DNA of 64,000 bases from Nectonema munidae (Eukaryota > Nematomorpha > Nectonematoida > Nectonematidae). The DNA lies in assembly GCA_030549495.1 (NCBI GenBank), contig JAUIRK010000509.1, positions 363,501 to 427,500 on the forward strand, in the 5' to 3' direction. The position numbers and the translations under genes were made by a program. The notes beneath the pieces are model-generated. The model did no database searches, was not told the DNA's origin, and worked only from the letters and a program-made list of their open reading frames with translations. Below are positions 55,549-64,000 of the stretch, in pieces (the stretch's first letter is position 1; every line of letters starts with the position of its first letter).

Positions 55549-57384
55549 CTATTGGAATTTCTAAATACATTGGCTATGATGAATATATTTATCTGACGAG
55601 TATATTTAATAATAGTAATATATTGTATGAAATCTCCCTGAAATTTGCCCATACACACCCCCCCCCTTCTCTATATAAAAAATTACCTCTGAAAAAAAGT
55701 AGAAACCATGAGATTAATGCCTGGGAAATATCGATTGATACTCTTCTCCCACAATAAACGAAGGCTTGAAAGCACGCTTTACAAGCTGCAAAATCAAAGT
55801 CAGGGCTTTTTGCGAATATCTTATGTGCCTCTGATTTAAACGGTTAAAGCTTTTTATTTTAATATAACAGTAATTATGTTAAACTTGTTGATATGTTAAA
55901 GTTGCCATTTGTAATTTGTGAAATAAAACAACGAAAAAATGATTTCTTTTCATTTACCTTGATCTTAATTTATCAACTGTTTAGCCCATTTGGATAAATG
56001 TTTCATTTTTCAACACCTAAAAGCCTTAAAAAACACAAACCTTTCTGACGTTTTCAGGGGGTTAAAAATGCAATGTTGGTGTTCAAAGCGAATGAATTAT
56101 TTTCACCCCTATTATGACTCTGAAAAAGACGCTTTGACCAAGATGCCTTTAAAGCTTAAATAAATTCGGTTTAAGTCCCATCATTTCGGTGTGAAAACTC
56201 ATAAAAAAAATGTTAAAGAAGGAGGATATTTTCCAGACGGATTTTCTTCATCTCATTTTTCTTACCCCAATTTTACCACGTTTTAAAATGGAAGCTTGAA
56301 CATTTTTATCTTACCTTGTCAATTTCGAATAACAGGAAAGGGATCATTCCCACGATTCTGGATACGGTCTGTTTATTTTTACTTACGTTTCCATTAAAAA
56401 GCTCCTACCCCCTATATTAGCTCTTTCAAAGAATTCGTGGCACACATGTGCTCTCCTGAAAGAATCTTCGCTTAACCTTCACCATGATGGAAGTTTTACA
56501 GAAGGCCCCCCCCACCCTATTTATTTTAAAAATTACAATTTTCTAATTTTACCTGTGATTTAGCTTTATTTTTACAGTTTATGTATTTTAAATTTAATAT
56601 TGGCAGACAAACTGTTTGAGTAAGGATCATTAAAATTTTTAACTTATCAACTCACAGCAAGTATGTAATTCAAAAGATTCAAATTTAGCTCTCTACGTCC
56701 TAAAGTTTGTTATAAAAAATTACTTACTACTACTTGCAACTACGACCTACTTATACTTTTATTATAGATATAGGCAAATTTTTGTATGCAGTAAATGTGG
56801 ACATTTCGTGGAATAGATCCATTAAAACGAGAATCTTTCGCTAATTCGTTATAACAGACTTGGTTATGAATGAATTCATGACTTGACAGCCGGAGTGTAC
56901 TAGTGATGTCCCAGGTTTCCCGAAATCACCAGACACAGGTGATTGCATGGCAGGAAAAACCAAATGCCTCCTGCCATTACTCTTCAACGCATTGAATACT
57001 TTGCACGCATGAACAGAATAATGAATAATGAGCAGTCTATGATTTGTAATATCGAAATGTCCAGTTTAAGCTTAATCATTGAGGACGGTTTAATCACAAT
57101 TATTTTATCAATTTAGATAAATCCTAGAACATATGAATTCTATCTTGTACAAATCACTTATTTACAGATAAAGAGAACATAGGATAGCGATTTAAGCACT
57201 TTGATCGTAATTTTTTTTAGATTTAGTCCCTCCTAAAAAAATTTCGCTTTTGGGCTTGAATATACTTATTTTCGATGTTAGATTCCTTTTACATTTTAAA
57301 TTTAAAATAAAAGCACTTTAAAAACTTCAAATATATTATACTTTTTAAGTTATATTGAAATACTTTTTCAAAACAAGCTTCATT
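55549..57384. other. Intronic stretch, nothing recognised
   Basis: A short C run lies near 55,661 and another near 56,505. No gene or bounded repeat was identified. Confidence 0.4.
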
Positions 57385-57478
57385 AAAAGGTAAGGTAAAG
57401 ATTAGACTTGATACAGGATCGAACCCAAGCCCTTGAGTTATCGAAACCCAGTATCTAACCAACCTGCCTCACGCCCCC
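57385..57478 (-). repeat. tRNA-derived SINE, family 1 (head only)
   Basis: The minus strand reads GGTTGGTTAGATACTGGGTT, TCGATAACTCAAGGGC and B-box GGGTTCGATCCTG. The family-1 tail is missing after TATCAAGTC. Confidence 0.65.
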
Positions 57479-57629
57479 ATTATACAATGTCAAATTAAAG
57501 TGACAAATGTAGCTTGTAACAATTCTATTTCTTGTGGTTATCAGGGCCTTTATCCACTCGTTTCTGTCTATTTCTTTGTTAACTTGGTTATTCTTTATTT
57601 CTTTGTTGCTCTTTGTTAACATTTCTGAA

Positions 57630-57960
57630 TTTATCTTAATCCTGTGATTCCACAAAGTTTACAAAAGGCCAGACATATTGTTAGTGCTATTGCTGTCAGT
57701 TCTGCAGATGCAGAAGGAGGCTCTTTAAGAATGAATATAGTATATTCAGATACAAGAAACCTTCTGCCAGTTGAGAATGAATCAAACTTGATGACAATTA
57801 ATCTCATTGGCCTCCCATTAATGGAATGCCACTTATTCAGTAAAAACATGGCTTAGGAAAAATCATAGTGCTGATTGATGATAACAGAGTGAAACAAAAA
57901 AACGCTAAAGACTATGATGAAAATCAAGTTGCTATCTCGAAATTTTTAAAGGGAAAGATC
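57630..57960 (+). pseudogene. hAT transposase C-terminal fragment (ZNF862-like group)
   Basis: The + strand frame reads LQKARHIVSAIAVSSADAEG and NIVYSDTRNLLPVENESNLM then TINLIGLPL. This is the hAT dimerisation domain in the form seen in ZNF862/C17orf113-type proteins ('AxxxLxxPxSxAxxERxFSxMNxxxTxxRNRLxxxxLxxLMxINLNGPPL'). The next bases spell VKTWLRKNHSAD and later DYDENQVAISKFL in shifting frames, continuing the same family tail. It belongs to a different hAT group from the 48-kb element. Confidence 0.7.
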
Positions 57961-58083
57961 ATGAATGTCAATCAAAGTTTTGTGTTTTTGTTATTATTTT
58001 TATTTTTTCAAAATGACAATATTCAATGAAAACGAAACATTCATACACATCTAAATAAAGTATAATATATTTATTTTTTGCTT

Positions 58084-58640
58084 AGAAGAAGAAGAAGAAG
58101 AAAAAAAATTTATTGTATAAAACAAGAAAAAAATAGCTTGAACAAACTATGAAGAAAAAAAGAATTATCATAATTCAAGTGTTAAATTAAACATGGTGGA
58201 AAATAAATATATGTAGCTAAAAGTAATGTATTCACAAAATCATAGCTGAAATTTATTAAGGTTAAAAATCCAATAAACTACTTGGCAAAATTTTATCTAT
58301 AAGGGGAGCAGATGTACAAACTTTTATAACTTATATTTTCTATCATGCTTAAATAATTAAGTAAAAAAAAATTTAAAAAAAAATTAAAAAACATACTAAT
58401 ATGTTTCAGTAAACTCTTCTTATGAAATAGATTAGATTAAAAGAAATATAAATGTTAACATATAATCTTTGGTCTCTATCGGGTCGATATGGCATGCTGT
58501 TTATGAGATAACCTGTTGTTAAAATCTTTGAATAACACCACTGGGTATATAAGTAATATAAATCAATTTTGTTTTCATAAGATAATTCAGAAATACTTAT
58601 GTGAAGTGAAAGTTGAAATTTAAAAAAAAATTTTAACAAA
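58084..58640 (-). repeat. Probable LINE 3' end with (CTT)n tail
   Basis: A (GAA)n run on + (58,084-58,101), which is (CTT)n on the minus strand, is preceded on that strand by an ACAATAAATTTTTTTT end, as in the other LINE tails. Upstream on the minus strand the frame at 58406-58639 has no clear domain and could be 3' UTR. Assignment rests on the shared tail structure. Confidence 0.4.
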
Positions 58641-59562
58641 AAATTTAATCAAAAATATTTGCATCATATCTTTCCTTCGATGTAGTTACTGCTAAATTAT
58701 TATTTATGTGCCATGATTAGAGGAATGAGTAGATCCTTTAAATTGTACATAAAATGCAAAAAACCAGTATTATGCGTTAGATTTTCCAAAATTTTAAAAT
58801 ATAACATTTTTAATGATTGATTTGAAGAATTAAAGTGACATTTCTTTCTCTATAATCTATATGATGTCAGAGTAATAATAGATCTTTTACTTCGTTTTTT
58901 AACGTCAAATTTTTTTGAGAAATTAAAATTAAACAGGCTTCATCAATTAAAACACACTTTTTTTTGCATATTTAGAACATTGTCTCCAAAAAATATTAGA
59001 GCACTTTCTTGTTTTTTCAATGATATATGGTGAATTGACTTTCTATTTCACAATAAAGTTTTTTACCGAAATTTTTGCATTTTAAATGTAACTTTTAAGT
59101 TTTTCTATTAAAGGGGAAAAAGAACGAGTTTAAAATGGAAAAGGAAGAACTTTTCAAATGGAGGAAAATGAGAAATTTAAATATGAAAAAAAAAACCTTA
59201 AAAATTTAGCTTTTTCATTTACGCTTTAAAATATTTTGAATTATTATGACTGTTGAGTATTTTACAACATCCACACTGCTAATTTTGTGTTGATTTACAA
59301 AAGATGTATATTCCAAGTCGGAGTTTCTCTTGTATTTAATCATCATCCATGGCCAAACCGAACACTCTGGGAAAGACGGGTTTCGATTATTATTATTATT
59401 ATTATTGAAGCCTCGTTAAATTCAACGATTGAAGTTCATCCGAATGACGCTTCGGCAATTTATCTATCATTTCTAAACCGATCCACGAATTTGATTGTGG
59501 GTTGCTTTGCATATGATTTTCGGCGCCTATTATTATTATTCCTTCCGATCATATTTGTTTAG

Positions 59563-59756
59563 GTGAGCAACATCTTCATCCACAGTCTTGCGATATCCGA
59601 CTTGTTGGTGGGGCTGTTTGTGATGCCCATCAGCTCAATCTACTCAGTGACGTCGAACTGGCCTTTTGGCTTGGTCTTTTGTCAGTGCTGGCTCTCTATC
59701 GACTACACTGCGAGTACTGCGAGCATTTTCAATTTAGTTGCTCTCAGCGTGGATAG
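59563..59756 (+). CDS. Histamine H1-like aminergic GPCR, exon 2 (TM2, TM3, DR of DRY)
   Basis: This exon encodes residues 56-119 and two bases of codon 120. TM2 has HSLAISDLLVG with the sodium-site Asp (D68, 2.50). Extracellular loop 1 has the conserved Trp (W88). TM3 carries C95 (3.25, disulfide to loop 2) and, seven residues later, D102 (3.32), the amine-binding Asp, in SIDYTASTASIFNLVALSVD. In human H1 the same stretch is SMDYVASTASIF, and S/T at 3.36/3.37 are kept. The donor GTTTCT follows ...GATAG, phase 2, inside the DRY arginine codon, an intron position used by many amine receptors. It joins exon 3 as VDR-YRSISSPLKYL. Confidence 0.9.
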
Positions 59757-62123
59757 GTTTCTTTTTTGCACTTCTTTAGCTTACATGGCTTACATGCGAA
59801 GTCTTGTTCGTAATTAATAGCAACTAGTCTCTTTCTTTCTCCATAAAAATATAAAGCTCTCTTCGTGAAGAAGAAGAAGAAGAAGAAGCAATGTGTAATA
59901 ATTAAAGTTTTTATCTTCATTAAATGTAATCTCACAACAGCTCTGCTGCTTCCTGCTCCTGGCGATGACGATAAGAAGAAAAGGAAGAAGGCTCATGTCT
60001 GTGTCTAGGAGTTGATGTGATATTCATGCACTGCCTCTTCTCTCTCGCTTTCAAAAGTAGTAACTTGTCGTCTTTTGGTAGTATCATCGATGCATGCGCG
60101 CGTATTGACCGCGATTCAATTTATTCATTAATGAACCTCCTTCTAATCATCGTTTTGATGTGGCTGCTCACGCACCATCGCTACACTTCGCGTGCTCAAG
60201 CACGTAGTAGATCTTTTGTGCGAAACGTGCTCTCAGAAAGGGTGCGAGAAGCTTATGAGCTGAATTAGCAATAATCCCTCCAAGCTACTCTCCTACCGGA
60301 AGGTTAACTTCTTAAAAATATGAGTCAATTGCTTCTTACGGAATTTGTTTAAAATATTTTGATTTTAAGAGTGATGACAAAATTAAAAGTTTGTAAGTTT
60401 GTAAAAAAGTAGCAAATCTTGTGAAAGGAAGTAAATTTTCATCGCACATCTTCCATTATAGAAACCTACGCGGAAGTCATGGCGAATTTTTTGACAGTAA
60501 TCTCAATAAGAATCAATTTAAATCTATTTCTCTTCGATCAAATCATCGACCTAGTCCTTGATTCTGCCTTTGAGTATAGCGGAGTTTATGAGGCTAAAAT
60601 GTCCAACATTTTCGGGGACATAAAATAGTCATGATGCTACTTAATTTGATTATTTGATTCTATTTGTGCTCGTGATTTTCGTTGCCAGGCTAAGAGTTAG
60701 TTAGGCAAACTACTTTTAAGCATAATAAAAATTTATTTCGCGATCAAGGAAGTTATGGTAAAAACATGAACGTTTTGAAGAGTAAAATATTTTCATTTAA
60801 GAGTTTATGTAATAAAAGCATACGGTTTTCATTTCTTGGGACACGGGTATCACGTTGATCCTCAAAGAGTTCTGAGTGTCTCATAATTCATGCATTTTAC
60901 TGCAATGAACTATGAAAAAATGATATACTTTGAATTTTGGAAAAACGTAAAGTGTATTAATGAATTTTTTTGTGTTTTATGAAGAATTAAAAAAATCTAC
61001 TTGATAATGATTATGAAATTCCGTCTAAATGATCATTTTTTACGAAATTAAACTTGCAAATGTAATGAATCTAAAAACGTTAAATTAAAAATTTTAACAA
61101 AACTATTGAATAAAAGGGACACCTTTAAAATGAAAATCGTATAACAGTAGGATCTTGTCATGCCAAAGTTGAGGAGATCTACTAAAAAACCTTGACATGG
61201 TAAAGTTATTTGGAAAATTTAGGTCAGCAACTCTAAGATTGAATGTTTTAAAATAAACATTAGCTAAAGAATTTCTAAAATAAACATTTAGAATGTTTGC
61301 ACACACAAAAAAGTAGCAAAGATGATTAAGACAAAAGTTCACAAATATCTTTATTAAATTGTTGCTGATAATTAATTTTGTAGTAGGTGTTGAATTTATC
61401 TTATAATTTTTTTCTCGTATCTTTATGATAATAGAGCCTGTTTGCACATAAAAGTAACTCATTAATCCTTAGTATTTTCTTTTCTTGATGCACACAATAA
61501 AAATAAAGATTTGCAGAAAGTGAAATTTCGTCATTAACTACAAAGAAGAGCTCATTTGAAATTGTACGAAGCCAACTTTCCTTACACTGAAGAAACGGGG
61601 GTGAAAAGAGGAACAATTGTTTCGCAATAAAATGCTTTGGAATTGATAAGATATTTGCGAGAATAGTCTCTTCTTTCTAATTTTTACTTCACAAATAAAC
61701 GTTTCTTCGTCATAATCATTTTTATACATCTGTCATTACTAACTAGGTCGAACTGATGTTTCACATTCTTGACTTAGAGGCGCATTCACTGACTAATTTT
61801 ATAATAAACGAACAAATTAGCCAAATGATTAACTAACAAAAATGATGATAGCCTTGTTCTTCGATATCTCGGCTTATGAGATAAGAATGTCAACATTAAA
61901 CTCACGGGTGCGTCTGGAAAAAGTCTTTGGAAGGTGCAGGAACTCTGAGACTTAAAATATATTAATTAAGACTTACGAGAGACTAGTTACATAACTGGAG
62001 CATAATTCTCTGTTTTAGTTGTTATAAAATTTCAAATTAACATATGTGTACCTCAGATTAAAGTAGGTTCTGATATATCATCTAAAAAGGAGGATCTATT
62101 CAAGGTTTTGTTTCATACTTTAG
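59757..62123 (+). other. Intron 2 of the receptor gene (2,367 bp, phase 2)
   Basis: It starts GTTTCT and ends TACTTTAG. It contains a (GAA)n run at about 59,867-59,888 and a LINE C-terminal relic on the minus strand near 61.1-61.5 kb. The frame at 60017-60268 is not GPCR-like. Confidence 0.8.
61103..61470 (-). pseudogene. LINE ORF2 C-terminal relic
   Basis: The minus strand has a 119-codon open frame with NLIKIFVNFCLNHLCYFFVC, LANVYFKTFNLRVADLNFPN and FFSRSPQLWHD. This follows the 'IxKxxxxxFMYxxxxxxLPxxFxxxF...NTRxxxxLxxPxxxTxxGxxSxxxxGPxxWNSLP' end of CR1/L2-group ORF2. It sits antisense in intron 2. The 5' part is missing. Confidence 0.55.
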
Positions 62124-62325
62124 ATATCGTTCCATTTCTTCGCCTTTGAAATATTTGCCGATAAGGACGCGGAAGCATGCCTACAAAAATCTCTTCTTTG
62201 TCTGGTTCTTTTCTCTGTTCTGGGTGTTTCCGATAACCATGTGGCATTTGAAAAACTTTGGCCACCAAAGGGTCATACCTCCCAAGGTGTGTGATGTGGA
62301 GTTCAAAAGCAACATTTACTTAAAG
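62124..62325 (+). CDS. Histamine H1-like aminergic GPCR, exon 3 (ICL2, TM4, ECL2)
   Basis: The first base completes R120 of D119-R120-Y121. Residues 121-187 follow. Intracellular loop 2 reads YRSISSPLKYLPIRTRK, very close to H1 'YRSVQQPLRYLKYRTK'. TM4 has KNLFFVWFFSLFWVFPITMW with W147 (4.50) and W153 (4.56). The tryptophan at 4.56 lines the H1 ligand pocket. Loop 2 supplies C176, the partner of C95, in PKVCDVEFKSNIYLK (H1: 'KCETDFYDVTWFKV'). The donor GTATTC comes after AAG, phase 0. TM5-TM7, the long third loop and the C-tail must lie beyond the right edge, so the gene is partial here. Confidence 0.9.
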
Positions 62326-64000
62326 GTATTCTCTCTCTTTCTATCACTCATCGTGTAATTGTGGTGCTGTTGACAACTTTTTATCACCTGAGATTCCGTT
62401 ATTAAACGTCTGGCATAACTGGGACTATTTCCTAAAATGCTGATATCAGGCTGCCCAACATAGCTAACTTAAAAACGTTTTTTTACCATTTTCACATAAT
62501 CGGAGATGTTCGGAGATTTCCGTGATTACGAAATGAATATAAAGGTTCATATAACTTTGCTATATCCCCTTTCCCCTCTATGTTTTTAAAACATGGTAAA
62601 CTTAAATAACTCATTTATAATGAATGTCCTCCAATCTTTGAGCATTACAATGCCACCTGTTAAATCAACAAAAAATAAGCTCAATTTTTTGATCACGATT
62701 GGTTATTTACCTATTAAATCTAATAAGTTGAAGTTTTTTTTTTAATGCTCAAACAGTTGCTTGTTTAGCATCTTTGAAGGTAATAAAATGAAAAGTTCAT
62801 GTTTATGTGATTTCCTTTTCAAAATCTTTTGAAGTAAACTTCCGAATCACATTTGCTTTAATTAAGCAAATCACAAAAAGGTTTAAGATCAATGAAAGAC
62901 AACTCCTATCTTTATTTTTACTTCAAAGCTCAACTTTATAAGCAAATTTAATGGAGGGAACTTTTAAAAGCTGAAAAATGTGTTCAGAAGCCTCTCAACA
63001 CTTACAAACACTATTTGCTAAGCCCAACTCCATTGACACGAATGGTGTGACGATAGATCCCGAATCGAAATATCTCTCTCTTTTTTTCAAGCAACAATAT
63101 CGCATCGCACAGAACTTTGGTGTTTGCTCTCTCCCTCATTGCCACCTTTCTTTTCAATGTTATGAGAAATTTTTTCGCTTTGAATGCAACTCATGCCTTT
63201 TGCTGAGAATAGGGAGGACGCGTTATTTTGATGAAAACGATTTTTGCTTTGCGTTTAAGTGATTTGACACTGAGGAAGCGAGATAGTTTGGTCGATATGC
63301 TAGCATGCAAACAAACAAATATATAAACTGTTTGGGAAAGTAATGGAGAAAAATTAGATGAATTTTAATAAATTTGTATCCCATATAAATATAGATGGAT
63401 TGATGATGACGCAAATAAAGATTTTCACGTTCTTTCAAGGATTATGAAAATCGCATTGAGAGCTAGCTCCTTTTTCATTTCATACAATGAACCTTTTTTC
63501 CAAATATGTTCTCCACTTCATATATTCTTTGTTCTTTCAACGAACTCTAAAGTCTCTGATGCCACGATGCAACGCACTGCATTACAAGTGACATGGATTA
63601 AGTGTTTTGACACTTAAAATTCATGCGCTGCCTTTATCCCTTCGCCATGCCAAGAAAGAGTGAATGTGCTTTGCACTACTCAATTAAATGCTCCGTTGTG
63701 CAAAGTCAGTAACGTTTTAGAAATCTGTGATTGACATGGTATCTATATCCTTATATGCGAAACGATTCTGCAACTTCACCACACTCTTTGGCATCCATTG
63801 TTTTCTTATATCTTTTTCATTTTAAATTTTAAGCTTGGTGCGCTTTTAAACTGCGATCAGAGAAGCTTCTTCTCAGCCTATTTCACGCTGAACTAAGAGA
63901 AAAGTTTTTATTTTGCATGTTTTTACATAATTTAATCAAGAGAAGATTGAAAAGAGCTTCTTCATTTTATCTATAAAAACGCATATTGAACACTGACATG
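62326..64000 (+). other. Start of intron 3 of the receptor gene
   Basis: It begins GTATTC. No TM5-like segment is found before the window ends. The open frame at 62978-63262 (+) is hydrophilic and Cys-containing and does not resemble a GPCR loop or helix. I treat it as chance. Confidence 0.6.

Larger units (their letters stand above)
43171..59562 (+). other. Intron 1 of the receptor gene (16,392 bp, phase 0)
   Basis: It starts GTATCT and ends TTTGTTTAG. The acceptor is preceded by a modest T-rich tract. The intron holds most of the transposable elements of the right half: TTAA MITEs, hAT copies, a Harbinger-type MITE, LINE ends, a SINE and the 'CAAAACGCCCG' family. I saw no further receptor-like exon inside it. 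Confidence 0.8.

Noticed and set aside
1096-56824. Shared 15-mer TCGTGGAATAGATCC at about 1,096 and 56,810
   Set aside because: The match does not extend to either side beyond a few bases. It is too short to claim a repeat family.
59287-59562. Open frame immediately upstream of exon 2 as an extension of the exon
   Set aside because: It would break the TM1-TM2 join. The acceptor TTTGTTTAG and the phase-0 match to exon 1 explain the exon start at 59563. The frame includes an (ATT)n run.
60017-60268. Open frame in intron 2 as an extra receptor exon
   Set aside because: It has a hydrophobic stretch but no GPCR motif, and exons 2 and 3 already join exactly inside the DRY codon.
62978-63262. 94-codon frame after exon 3 as TM5 or loop 3
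   Set aside because: There is no membrane helix, no amine-receptor TM5 pattern and no good acceptor in the right phase. It is probably chance.
1-64000. Retroviral, LTR-retrotransposon or Polinton remains
   Set aside because: No paired long terminal repeats, no protease, integrase or capsid-like segments were recognised. All reverse-transcriptase-like segments fit non-LTR LINEs.

Overview
This is a strongly AT-rich animal (metazoan) sequence. The only host gene I can support is a class A aminergic GPCR split by large introns. The rest is mostly decayed transposable elements: CR1/L2-like LINEs, tRNA-derived SINEs, and piggyBac, hAT, Tc1/mariner and Harbinger-type DNA transposons with their MITEs. 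The base composition, the 16-kb first intron and the repeat types would fit an arthropod with a repeat-rich genome (a copepod or arachnid, for example). The sequence alone does not prove the lineage, and I hold that as a guess.

Layout. 1-42.3 kb is gene-poor. It holds inverted-repeat MITEs (1.96, 3.47, 5.99, 8.41, 8.63, 31.45 kb), tRNA-type SINEs (4.5, 6.6, 6.8, 21.8, 25.8, 34.2, 39.6 kb) and LINE reverse-transcriptase or C-terminal relics (9.4, 15.0, 27.0, 28.7, 29.2, 32.7, 38.2 kb). It also has a 2.9-kb TTAA-flanked piggyBac-type element full of satellite repeats (16.58-19.46 kb), two different piggyBac transposase relics (20.3 and 35.2 kb) and Tc1/mariner relics (22.5-25.0 kb).

42.3-64 kb carries the receptor gene on the + strand: exon 1 at 43006-43170, exon 2 at 59563-59756, exon 3 at 62124-62325. 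The rest (TM5-TM7) lies beyond the right edge. The joined exons give 187 residues covering TM1-TM4 and part of extracellular loop 2, closest by eye to the histamine H1 receptor. Intron 1 (16.4 kb) is packed with mobile DNA: a TTAA MITE 40 bp past the splice donor, an internally deleted hAT with perfect 8-bp target duplications, a Harbinger-type MITE, a hAT C-terminal fragment, LINE 3' ends, and a family of elements whose ends are arrays of a short 'AAAACGYCCGAAAACC' unit.

The most unusual material is that last family (copies at 13.0, 44.7 and 54.9 kb, plus a possible 4-kb member at 47.6-51.6 kb) and the satellite-bearing piggyBac-type element. I found no RNA genes beyond SINE-borne tRNA-like heads, no CRISPR arrays, and no retroviral, LTR or Polinton element.
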